24,682 bases of DNA, taken from positions 1 through 24,682 of IMG/VR virus record IMGVR_UViG_3300006805_000153; one strand, 5' to 3'. Every line of letters starts with the position of its first letter. The first letter of the stretch is position 1. The position numbers and the translations under genes were made by a program. The notes beneath the pieces are model-generated. The model was not told where the DNA came from. It worked only from the letters and a program-made list of their open reading frames with translations, and searched no databases. Positions 7,965 through 15,359 of this stretch are shown one piece after another. The DNA comes from a virus.

Positions 7965-7999
7965 GCGGCCGGCAGCAAAACCTGTCGGCCGCTTTCTTC
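7965..7999 (+). terminator. Intrinsic (rho-independent) terminator after capsid genes
   Basis: The stem GCGGCCGGCAG (7965-7975) pairs with CTGTCGGCCGC (7982-7992) over 11 positions with one G-U pair, around the loop CAAAAC, and is followed by TTTCTTC. It begins 9 bases after the stop of the decoration-type gene. It should end or thin the very abundant head transcript before the glycosyltransferase and tail genes. It is the clearest terminator in the window. Confidence 0.85.
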
Positions 8000-8015
8000 A
8001 ATCCTTGGGGGCAAG

Positions 8016-8732
8016 ATGAAGCGCGAACGGGTTCTGATCTGCATTCCAACGCATGACTGCAAGGTCAGCGTTCCGACGTGCCAATCGCTGATGTTCTCGA
8101 TCGCTGCTGGTTCAAGAATCCACGCAATCAATATGCAGTTCGAGTGCGGGAACTCGATCATTGCGCGGGCAAGAAACAAGCTCGTCGCGGAATTCATGGC
8201 TGGCGGTTATGACCAGCTCTTTTTCATCGACTCCGATCTCGGATGGCAGCCCGACGCCTTTGTCCGGTTTATTCAATACCCTGAAGAAGTCGTTTGCGGG
8301 GTTTATCCCTATCGCTATGACGAGGCGCACGACGCTGGCAAATGGCCGGTTAAATGGACTGTCGAGGATGGTGCGGCAATCGCTGCCAACGAGAACGGGC
8401 TTTTGGAAGTTAAGGCCGCAGCAACCGGGTTCATGCGGATCAGGCGGAGCGCGATTGAGAAACTGATCGCGGCAAACCCGGACAAGCTGGTGCAGTGTCC
8501 GCAGACTGTGAACGGCTGGTATTACGCCCTGTTCAACAACGAAGTGCGGAACGGCAAGTTCACGGGCGAAGACTATTACTTTTGCGATCTCTGGAAGCAG
8601 ATCGGCGGCAAGGTCTGGATCGACCCGAACATAGGCTTTGAGCACATGGGCGTGAAGTCGTGGCGGGGAAACCTGTCGTCGACGCTTATTGCCCAAGGTG
8701 GCGAGGCCTCCGAACAATCAAGCGCGGCATAG
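8016..8732 (+). CDS. Glycosyltransferase-like protein (GT-A fold)
   Basis: This 238-residue protein starts at ATG 8016 after TTGGGGGCAAG. The N terminus (RVLICIPTHDC) is the first strand of a GT-A Rossmann-like fold. It is followed by a helix with NSIIARARNKLVAEF, then LFFIDSDLGW with a DSD motif at residues 72-74, the usual metal and sugar-nucleotide binding triad. Further on, GFMRIRRSAIEKL and then GEDYYFCDLW (E185/D186) fit the acceptor or catalytic side, and GFEHMGVKSW ends the fold. It would transfer a sugar from a nucleotide donor; the acceptor is unknown. It is encoded between capsid genes and the adaptor, which points to glycosylation of a virion protein or protection of phage components. 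A host surface acceptor is also possible. It has no membrane helix or signal peptide. Confidence 0.75.
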   Translation: MKRERVLICIPTHDCKVSVPTCQSLMFSIAAGSRIHAINMQFECGNSIIARARNKLVAEFMAGGYDQLFFIDSDLGWQPDAFVRFIQYPEEVVCGVYPYRYDEAHDAGKWPVKWTVEDGAAIAANENGLLEVKAAATGFMRIRRSAIEKLIAANPDKLVQCPQTVNGWYYALFNNEVRNGKFTGEDYYFCDLWKQIGGKVWIDPNIGFEHMGVKSWRGNLSSTLIAQGGEASEQSSAA

Positions 8733-8742
8733 GGGTTAGGCC

Positions 8743-9747
8743 ATGTCGACGCTCGGCGTGATGAAGGCGAGAATTGCCTCGGAATTTCGGAGAGACGACC
8801 TCTCTGCCGACATTGCGAACGCGATTACGACTGCGATCAACGCTTATAAGTACGAGCGCTTCCCGTTCAATCGCGCGGGATTTGTTGATGCTCCGGCCAA
8901 CGACACGGAAACAGACAATCCCTGGATGACGACGGCCGAGCGGTTGATCCGCTGCCGTGCGAAGCTCGAAGTCGCGGTCAACGTCATAAAATATGATGCG
9001 ACGGACTCCTTTCCTCAGTCAATGTTGGAAGAAGTCAACGACGCACTGACGCAGCTACGCATCAGCCTGGTCCAAAGCACGACGGCGGTTCCGGGAACAC
9101 TCGGAGCGATGAAGGTCCGGATCGCGAACGAGATCAACCGGGGAGATTTGGACCCGGAGATTGCCGATGCGATCAATGCCGCCATCGATTACTGGTCGGG
9201 TGAGAGATACTTCTTCAACGAAACACGAGACACGACGTTCCAGACGATTGCCGATCAGGACAGCTACGGGATCAATGAATTCAACGACATCCGGAACGTC
9301 ATCAAGATCGACTACATGATGTGCATTACCGGAGGTCTTCCGGACGGTCAAAGCTACGACATCGTCCCCCGGTTTCCGCGAACGATAGAGCGCTCGATCC
9401 AAAGTGGCGCGCCATCGCGAGGCATTCCTTCGGAATATACGTTCTACAATCAGACGATCCGGCTCTACCCCGTCCCGTCATCTCCGTTTGATGTGCGGAT
9501 TGCCTATCAGCGATCGATTCCTGCTCCAGTGCAGAATGATGAGACAGGCAACGCCTGGATGACGGTGGCCGAACGGATGATCCGCGCCCAGGCGAAGGCC
9601 GAACTTTACAAGCATGTGGAAGCGCTGGCCGACGAGGGCAAGGCTGCGAAATACGCAACGCTGGCTGATGATGAGTCATCAGTTCTATCGCGCAAAACGA
9701 CCAAGATGACCCAAGTCGGAGCGGGGCAAATACTGCCCTATAATTAA
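8743..9747 (+). CDS. Head-tail adaptor, SU10 adapter-like, with internal duplication
   Basis: This 334-residue protein starts at ATG 8743. Residues 119-334 form a complete adaptor of the type found under podovirus portals: GTLGAMKVRIANEINRGDL, IADAINAAIDYW, ERYFFNE, the IRNVIKID strand, PSEYTFYNQTIRLYPVP, then NAWMTVAERMIRAQAKAEL. Residues 3-45 repeat the first part (TLGVMKARIASEFRRDDL to ERFPFN), and residues 53-76 repeat the late part (NPWMTTAERLIRCRAKLE), without the central beta region. The protein therefore carries a shortened second copy at its N terminus. It would bind the portal ring and connect to the nozzle. The family name is by recall of the pattern. The next gene starts directly at the base after its stop. 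Confidence 0.78.
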   Translation: MSTLGVMKARIASEFRRDDLSADIANAITTAINAYKYERFPFNRAGFVDAPANDTETDNPWMTTAERLIRCRAKLEVAVNVIKYDATDSFPQSMLEEVNDALTQLRISLVQSTTAVPGTLGAMKVRIANEINRGDLDPEIADAINAAIDYWSGERYFFNETRDTTFQTIADQDSYGINEFNDIRNVIKIDYMMCITGGLPDGQSYDIVPRFPRTIERSIQSGAPSRGIPSEYTFYNQTIRLYPVPSSPFDVRIAYQRSIPAPVQNDETGNAWMTVAERMIRAQAKAELYKHVEALADEGKAAKYATLADDESSVLSRKTTKMTQVGAGQILPYN

Positions 9748-10431
9748 ATGACAGAATTCATTCCGTTGCCGAAGAATGCAAAGGATATCTCTGGTCAGAG
9801 ATTTGGCCGGTTAGTTGCTTTGGGGCCAGTTGGCTTCAGAAGCGGCAACGGGTGGCGAGTTCTTGAATGGCTATGTCTATGCGATTGTGGCGAACAACGA
9901 CTCTCGCACCAATGCGTTTTAAAAAATGGCCGAGTGCGATCATGTGGGTGCATGCGGCGCGAGGCTGCCCTCTATGCATCTCAGCAGGGCATGACCCACG
10001 GGGCAACGCGTTCTCCAGAATGGAGAAGCTGGCAGAGCATGCTGCAGCGGTGCGAAAACCCAAAGAATACTTCGTACGCTAGTTATGGCGGTCGAGGAAT
10101 TCGCGTTTGCAACAGATGGAAGAAATTCGAAAATTTTCGCGACGATATGGGCAACCGGCCATCTTTAAAGCACTCGATCGACCGCATCGATGTGAATGGC
10201 AATTACGAACCCGGGAACTGTCGTTGGGCGACACCGAGTGAACAAGGTCTACATCTTAGGCGCAATGTTATCGTTGAAGCATTCGACCGAAAGGGAGCCT
10301 TGTGCGGGTTTTTCCCCGAGGGGAGCCAATCAAAACAGTACGAATTTGCGCGGAAGCGGATTCACCGGGGCTGGGACGCCGAGAAAGCGATCAAAGCCGC
10401 TCTGATTGGGGTGAGCCCATGTCTGAGATGA
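9748..10431 (+). CDS. HNH homing-type endonuclease, inserted between tail genes
   Basis: This 227-residue protein has its ATG immediately after the adaptor stop. Residues 17-70 form a zinc ribbon with Cys at 43, 45, 47, 66 and 68 (CLCDCG ... SCGC), preceded by the common start ISGQRFGRLVALG. Residues 90-128 are the usual W-SM-RC-NP-N--YGGRGI-VC-RW stretch. The catalytic HNH-type centre lies at residues 142-160, with H142, D145, D148, N150, N157 and the closing NCRWA. The C-terminal part (FARKRIHRGWDAEKAI, about 200-216) resembles the small DNA-binding helix found at the end of many phage homing enzymes. It would cut DNA lacking the insertion and so spread itself. Its base composition looks more AT-rich than its neighbours, in line with a mobile gene. 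It overlaps the next start by 13 bases. Confidence 0.85.
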   Translation: MTEFIPLPKNAKDISGQRFGRLVALGPVGFRSGNGWRVLEWLCLCDCGEQRLSHQCVLKNGRVRSCGCMRREAALYASQQGMTHGATRSPEWRSWQSMLQRCENPKNTSYASYGGRGIRVCNRWKKFENFRDDMGNRPSLKHSIDRIDVNGNYEPGNCRWATPSEQGLHLRRNVIVEAFDRKGALCGFFPEGSQSKQYEFARKRIHRGWDAEKAIKAALIGVSPCLR

Positions 10432-12110
10432 TCCCGTTTGGAGAATACCGGCCGGATTGCTCGGATTTCAACGGGTCGACGACGGCTGCGATCAACAACG
10501 TCATACCGAGAGCAGACGGTTACGGTCCGTTCAAAACCTCTGTTCCGATCACGGCGGCGCTCCCTGCGGTGTGTCGGGGGTATTTCTACGCCCGTGATGA
10601 AGACGGCTCGGTCAAGGTATTTGCAGGAACGGTCAATCGCCTTTACGTCCTGAACAACACAACGCTCCAGTGGGAGGATGTTTCCAAGGGTGCTACGACG
10701 TACACGTCTTTGAACCCTGATGCGAACTGGAGCTTCGCGCAGTTCGGAACCCTGATTGTTGCGGTTCAGCAGAACGTCAATCCGCAGGTGTTTGACCTAT
10801 CGTCTGACACGGAATTCGACGACCTCGGTGGCAGTCCGCCGAAAGGGGCGTACGTCTCGGTCGTGAACCAGTTCTTGATGCTCTCCGGACTGCAGCTCAA
10901 TCCGAAGCGAGTTCAATGGTCCGGCTTGAATGACGTCACGAACTGGACCTCTGGGGTTAACTCCTCGGATTTCCAGGATGAGCCGGACGGCGGGTTTATT
11001 CGGGGTGTGATCGGGGGCGAATTCGGAACGATCCTGCAGGATCAGATGATCCGGCGCATGACCTTCTCGCCCGGCTCCGATGTGATCTTTGAAATTCAGA
11101 AGCTCGCGGAGAATCTTGGCGCTCTTGGGCCGTATGCGATTTGCTCCGGCGGATCGCTGCACTTCTTTCTGACACCCAAAGGCTTTCATCAGGTCGATAA
11201 CTCGGGGGGGCTGACGCCAATCGGGGAAGAAAAGGTCAACCGGACATTCTTCGCCTCCTATGACTCGTCCAATCCTCAGTTGCTTCAGGCTATGGCTGAT
11301 CCGAACAGCAACATTGTGATGTTCGTCTGGAAGTCGGTCGCATCGTCTCAAATCCTGTTCGATAGCGCGCTGATTTACAACTACGTTCTGCAGCGCTGGG
11401 CGCCACTGTCAGTGAGTGGAGAAGCGTTAGCGCAGTTAGCGGCTCCAGGTCTGACGATGGAAGCCCTGGATGCCATTGCGCCGGGCGCTCAGACGATCAG
11501 TGGCGCGGCGAACAACGGTTCAGGGAAAATCCGCCTCACGGTCGGATCAACGTCCGGATGGACGACGGGTGACTATAAGACGATTTCCGGTGTTGTGGGG
11601 ACGACGGAGGCTAATGGCACGTGGGCCATCACCGTTATCGACGGAACGCATATTGATCTCAATGGATCGACGTACACCCATGCCTATTCCTCGGGAGGAA
11701 TTGTCGGCGGTTCTCTTGATGCGCTGCAGTTTTCACTCGACACGGTAGGCCTGGCTTCGCTACCCGCGCTCTCCTGTTGTGACAGCACGCATAGAGTTGG
11801 AACCTTTACGGGGCAAAACCTCGAAGCCGTTCTGGAGACGGCGGAGCAAAGCGGAAACGGCCAACGGCTTCGCATTCGTGGCTTCACGCCGATCACCGAT
11901 GCATCAGATGTTAAAGGAACGATTTCCAAACGGGAGAATCTGAGAGACGCGCGCACGTATCTGCCAGAGTCGTCGATGAATGGTGAGGGCGTGTGTCCCC
12001 TGATCTGGTCGACCCGCTACGCTCGCGCAAGAATTCGTATTCCTTCCGGTCAAGCATGGTCCTTCGCAAGCGGTGTCATTCCCGACGCCGGTGCGGACGG
12101 TCAGCATTGA
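10419..12110 (+). CDS. Tail nozzle or DNA-stabilisation protein with inserted domain
   Basis: This 563-residue protein begins at ATG 10419, chosen because GGGGTG lies five bases upstream; ATG 10428 overlapping the endonuclease stop is the alternative. The first 350 residues look like a beta-propeller-type protein: MIPFGEYRPDCSDF, then DGYGPFKT, RGYFYARDEDGSVKVFAGT, NRLYVLNN, WSFAQFGTLIVAVQ, then KRVQWSGLNDVTNWT and LQDQMIRRM. This pattern is that of SU10 nozzle or P22 gp10-type proteins that plug the tail below the adaptor and hold the packaged DNA. Residues 358-428 (QTISGAANNGSGKIRLTV to SSGGI) form a separate FCCH-like domain, a common add-on in phage structural proteins. A G7 run lies at 11204-11210. 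The family assignment is moderate. Confidence 0.72.
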   Translation: MSEMIPFGEYRPDCSDFNGSTTAAINNVIPRADGYGPFKTSVPITAALPAVCRGYFYARDEDGSVKVFAGTVNRLYVLNNTTLQWEDVSKGATTYTSLNPDANWSFAQFGTLIVAVQQNVNPQVFDLSSDTEFDDLGGSPPKGAYVSVVNQFLMLSGLQLNPKRVQWSGLNDVTNWTSGVNSSDFQDEPDGGFIRGVIGGEFGTILQDQMIRRMTFSPGSDVIFEIQKLAENLGALGPYAICSGGSLHFFLTPKGFHQVDNSGGLTPIGEEKVNRTFFASYDSSNPQLLQAMADPNSNIVMFVWKSVASSQILFDSALIYNYVLQRWAPLSVSGEALAQLAAPGLTMEALDAIAPGAQTISGAANNGSGKIRLTVGSTSGWTTGDYKTISGVVGTTEANGTWAITVIDGTHIDLNGSTYTHAYSSGGIVGGSLDALQFSLDTVGLASLPALSCCDSTHRVGTFTGQNLEAVLETAEQSGNGQRLRIRGFTPITDASDVKGTISKRENLRDARTYLPESSMNGEGVCPLIWSTRYARARIRIPSGQAWSFASGVIPDAGADGQH

Positions 12111-12122
12111 AAGAGGGGACAC

Positions 12123-12437
12123 GTGTCAGGAAACTGTCCGCCATCAACCGAGAAGGATCCGGTTCGGCTGTGTCGCGCCATTCGGGACTTGTTCGCCGGA
12201 CGGTCGAATGCAGCGGGAGAGTTCACGCTGCGAACGGGTCAGACGACGACCGTCGTCTCTGCTCCGAATTGTGGCGCTACAAGCAAAGTGTTTCTGCAAG
12301 CCGCCTCAGCAAATGCCGCCACGGAAGTTGGAAACGGCACGATCTACGTTTCGGCTGTTGACGTTGGGGAATTCACGGCGACGCACGTTAACTCCGGAAC
12401 GACCAATCGGAAATTCTATTACAGGATCGCGGATTGA
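12123..12437 (+). CDS. Small virion-type protein, beta-rich (104 aa)
   Basis: The start is GTG 12123 with AGAGGGGA just upstream; no in-frame ATG fits the conserved part. The N terminus is a helix (PVRLCRAIRDLFAGRSNAAG). The rest consists of beta strands: EFTLRTGQTTTVVSAPNCG, KVFLQAASANAATEVGNG, TIYVSAVDVGEFTATHVN, and RKFYYRIAD. The combination GRSN-A-G--TL--G-TTT-V-----G then a strand with TANAA and ending in a T-V---G-FT--H repeats in many phages near tail genes and is usually listed as hypothetical. It could be a small tail or fibre-base protein. It is coupled to the next gene (TGATG). Confidence 0.6.
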   Translation: MSGNCPPSTEKDPVRLCRAIRDLFAGRSNAAGEFTLRTGQTTTVVSAPNCGATSKVFLQAASANAATEVGNGTIYVSAVDVGEFTATHVNSGTTNRKFYYRIAD

Positions 12438-12877
12438 TGGCTGACATCGAGATCATCCAAATACCGATGGAGATGGTCGGCGCGATGCTTCCGCATCTCG
12501 GTCCGCATCTTCTTCGTGGAGCTTCGGCAGAGCCGGAACAGGTCAACGTCAAAGATACGATCGATCGCATCGTCGATGGTCGCATTCAGATGTGGGCCAT
12601 CATGACACCGGACGAAATCCACGCCGCGTTCCTGACCTCTGTTCTCTCGAATGACGACGGGACGTTCGATCTCGATGTCTACGGGCTTGGAGGCGCGGGC
12701 ATTCTGAAATGGGGCAAGCTTATCTCTGACCGGATGATGAGTTTTGCACGGTTCACAGGCTGCAAGCGGATCGTGTTCAGCGGCCGCAAAGCACTGCTCA
12801 AGGCATACGACGGCGTGACGATTACCGGCCGTCGTCCGGACGGGCTCTATCAATTTGAAAGACAGGTGGCGGCATGA
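12437..12877 (+). CDS. GNAT-like small virion protein (T7 gp13-like pattern)
   Basis: This 146-residue protein has its ATG 12437 overlapping the TGA of the previous gene by one base. The core reads QMWAIMTPDEIHAAFLTSV, then FDLDVYGLGGAGILKWGKLI, then ARFTGCKRIVFSGRKALLKA. This order (W-I, a T-V strand, a strand with GG, a helix after W, then GC--I---GR) is that of small GNAT-fold phage proteins such as those grouped with T7 gp13, thought to be internal virion or assembly proteins without proven acetyltransferase activity. It lies directly before the ejection proteins, which fits such a role. The acetyl-CoA binding loop is not clear. The fold call is by pattern only. Confidence 0.55.
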   Translation: MADIEIIQIPMEMVGAMLPHLGPHLLRGASAEPEQVNVKDTIDRIVDGRIQMWAIMTPDEIHAAFLTSVLSNDDGTFDLDVYGLGGAGILKWGKLISDRMMSFARFTGCKRIVFSGRKALLKAYDGVTITGRRPDGLYQFERQVAA

Positions 12878-13983
12878 GTAAGGGCGGCGGGAGTAAATCC
12901 CAAAAGCAGGTCACGACGTCCGAACCGTGGGCAGCAGCACAACCTTATCTCAAGGACTACCTTGCGAAGGTCGGCAGCCTTTCTGGGTCAACGGACATTA
13001 CGCCGGCGCAAACGGATGCGTTCGCACAACTTGAGACGAACGCAAAAGCCGGAAATCCGTTCTCAAGTTCACTGACGACAGCCGCAAACAGCGCTCTGAA
13101 TTACGACAATTCCGATCAGGTCGGCTTGTTAAAAGACGCCTACGGCACGCTGCAGAGCAATCTCGGAGACTATGCTTCCGGGAAATACCTCGATGTCGGA
13201 AACAATCCTCAGATTCAGGCGGCATTGAAGGTCGCGGCAGACGATGCGCAGAGCCGTATCAACCAGATGTTCGCTGGCTCTGGGCGTTCTTTCTCAGGCG
13301 CGAACCAGGGTGCCGTGGCACGTGGTGTTACGTCTGCTACGGCACCCATTCTGTTGAACGAGTTCAATCAGCAGCAGCAGAACCAGCTTGCGGCCGCAAA
13401 TGCACTATTCGGAGGGGCTGGTTCAACGGCCTCTGGAACCTCTGCCCTAGATACGACGAAGGCAAACATCAACGCGGCAGGTGTTCCGTTGTCTCAGTCA
13501 GCAATGGATGCAGCGAACTACACACCGAACCAGCTTCTCAACATCGAACAGCAGAAAACGGAACTTCCGTTTCAGAACCTGTCTCTGCTGAGCCAGCTTC
13601 TCCTTCCGGCCGCAGGGCTTGGAGGAACGTCGACAGGGAAGGGCTCCGGAAGCGACAGCCAGTACGGCATCACGTCTTCCGGTGTCGGGTCTGTCATCGG
13701 CGCGCTCGGCTCCTTGTTCGCCCTCTCGGATGAAAACGCGAAAGACAATATCGAGCCCGTTGGTCTCTTGGCCGATGGCCAGCCGATCTACCGCTACAAC
13801 TACAAAGACGATCCAACCGGCGAAGTTCATATCGGCCTGATTGCGCAGGATGTTGAAGGTGCGACTCCGGAAGCGGTTGCTCCGATGGGCAACGGATTTA
13901 AGGGCGTGGATTACGACGCTGCTACGAGAAACGCGGCGGCAATGGTTCGTGATGCGGTTCAGAAGAAGGGCAAAGCAGCATGA
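12874..13983 (+). CDS. DNA-ejection protein with C-terminal S74 self-cleaving domain
   Basis: This 369-residue protein overlaps its neighbours by ATGA at both ends. Residues 1-280 are Ala/Gln/Ser/Asn-rich and helical (WAAAQPYLKDYLAKVGSLSG, NQQQQNQLAAANALFGGAG), with low-complexity segments, as in internal virion proteins that enter the cell with the DNA. Residues 284-369 are a Peptidase S74 (intramolecular chaperone) domain: LSDENAKDNIEPVG with the Ser285/Lys290 dyad at the usual spacing, then GQPIYRYNYKDD, HIGLIAQDVE, and FKGVDYDAATRNAAAM. Such domains guide folding of trimeric fibres and cut themselves off just before the Ser. Here cleavage would release about 85 residues and leave a 284-residue protein. 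S74 domains are usually on fibres, so the context is of interest. Confidence 0.75.
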   Translation: MSKGGGSKSQKQVTTSEPWAAAQPYLKDYLAKVGSLSGSTDITPAQTDAFAQLETNAKAGNPFSSSLTTAANSALNYDNSDQVGLLKDAYGTLQSNLGDYASGKYLDVGNNPQIQAALKVAADDAQSRINQMFAGSGRSFSGANQGAVARGVTSATAPILLNEFNQQQQNQLAAANALFGGAGSTASGTSALDTTKANINAAGVPLSQSAMDAANYTPNQLLNIEQQKTELPFQNLSLLSQLLLPAAGLGGTSTGKGSGSDSQYGITSSGVGSVIGALGSLFALSDENAKDNIEPVGLLADGQPIYRYNYKDDPTGEVHIGLIAQDVEGATPEAVAPMGNGFKGVDYDAATRNAAAMVRDAVQKKGKAA

Positions 13984-15359
13984 ACATCACCGACCTTCTG
14001 ACGAGCCTTGCGAATGGCAAGGGGCTGAACATCACACCGGGCGTTCCGGATACGAACCTTCAGCAGGTGGTGTCACGCTTTGCGCAGGGGAATGGCGCGC
14101 CTCAGATGCCGTTCGGCATGGCCGTGCCTCAGATGCCTGACCCGGCACAGGCGGCAAAGATGTTCGCCGGTCTCAGCCCGTCAGCCGATGTTCCAACGAA
14201 CCTTCCTGGCAGTCTCGCAGTTCCGAACGATGCGCAGACCGGGGGCTATATGGGTGTCGGCGCAGGGCTGCAGGGGAATATCCCGAAGACACCGCTTCCG
14301 CCGCCTGAAACCGAACTGACGTCGCCGCAGAACACGTCAGGTATGACGACTGGATCGATTGCGCAGCCTTCTGCCCCGGCGAGCACGTCAACACCAGATT
14401 TCAGCCACTCGTTTGCCGACACGCTGACGAACGTCGGCAATGCGCTTCAGGGGAAGGCCACAGCTAATCTCGGTGAAGACACGCTCAGCAAGAACAAGAC
14501 CTACCAGGCATTGATCGCCAAGGGACTAGACCCGGCGAGCGCGGAAGCGGCTGTGCGTAACCCGACAATTCTGCAAGCGGTTCTTCCTGCTGTGTTCAAC
14601 CCGACCAAGAATCTCACCAACGATCAGCGGGAATATGAAACGGCGCAGGCTCAGGGGTTCAAAGGAACGTTCCTCGATTACCTCACGACGGTAAAGCGAG
14701 CTGGCTCTCCGCAGTTTAGCGTCACCACTGATATGAAAGCAGAGAACGCGGAATCAAAAGGTAGAGGGGAAGGTCTAGCCAAGCGCCTGAACTCAATCGC
14801 CGAAGACGGCGTTGAAGCAGGGAAGGACATGCAGACGCTGCAGCGGCTATCTCAACTAACCAGCAACGTCGATCCCGGCACGAAGACGGCGCTGCTTGAG
14901 CAGGTTCGAGATCTGACCGGCATTGCGCTCGATCCTAACACCGACAACGTGCAGGCATTCAAGGCGGCCGCCAGCTACCTCGCGCCCCGCATGCGGGTGC
15001 CGGGGTCCGGTGCCTCATCCGACCGGGACGTGTCGCTCTTCATGAAAGCGCTGCCGTCGCTTCTTGGCACTCCAGAGGGCAATCAGACGGTCATCGAAAC
15101 TCTTGGTGGGATGGCTCAACAGCGCCAGCGAAGAGCGGACATTGCCGCGCAGTGGCAGCGCGGGGAGATCGGCGCGGCAGACGCGGACCGGGCAATGGCC
15201 GCTCTTCCTGACCCGTTTGCTGAATTCAAATCCCGGACAAAAGGTATGCAGCAGCCGCAAGCAGGCGATCTGCCGGTCATGACGCCGGAGCAGGCGGCTA
15301 GGGCTCCATCTGGCACTAGGTTCAAGGACGTCAACGGTAAGGTGAGGGTCAAGCAATGA
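13980..15359 (+). CDS. Probable DNA-ejection (internal virion) protein
   Basis: This 459-residue protein has an ATGA overlap with the preceding gene and another with the next. The first 150 residues are Pro/Gln/Gly/Met-rich low complexity (QMPFGMAVPQMPDPAQ, TPLPPPETELTSPQ). The middle is helical with NKTYQALIAKGLDPASAEAA and REYETAQAQGFKGTFLDYLT. The C-terminal half has long amphipathic helices (KRLNSIAEDGVEAGKDMQTL). It ends in APSGTRFKDVNGKVRVKQ, a short PGTRF---DG-V-V-type tail that I know from other podovirus internal proteins. No enzyme motif is visible. It probably forms part of the channel or is injected with the DNA, together with the genes on either side. The function is inferred from composition, size and order. 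Confidence 0.65.
   Translation: MNITDLLTSLANGKGLNITPGVPDTNLQQVVSRFAQGNGAPQMPFGMAVPQMPDPAQAAKMFAGLSPSADVPTNLPGSLAVPNDAQTGGYMGVGAGLQGNIPKTPLPPPETELTSPQNTSGMTTGSIAQPSAPASTSTPDFSHSFADTLTNVGNALQGKATANLGEDTLSKNKTYQALIAKGLDPASAEAAVRNPTILQAVLPAVFNPTKNLTNDQREYETAQAQGFKGTFLDYLTTVKRAGSPQFSVTTDMKAENAESKGRGEGLAKRLNSIAEDGVEAGKDMQTLQRLSQLTSNVDPGTKTALLEQVRDLTGIALDPNTDNVQAFKAAASYLAPRMRVPGSGASSDRDVSLFMKALPSLLGTPEGNQTVIETLGGMAQQRQRRADIAAQWQRGEIGAADADRAMAALPDPFAEFKSRTKGMQQPQAGDLPVMTPEQAARAPSGTRFKDVNGKVRVKQ

Noticed and set aside
8112-8717. Minus-strand open frame of 201 codons opposite the glycosyltransferase
   Set aside because: It fully overlaps the gene with clear GT-A motifs, and its translation shows no family features.
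10011-10027. Inverted repeat TTCTCCA-GAA-TGGAGAA
   Set aside because: It lies within the conserved SPEWRSW coding stretch of the HNH gene, and no flanking signal suggests a regulatory or recombination site.
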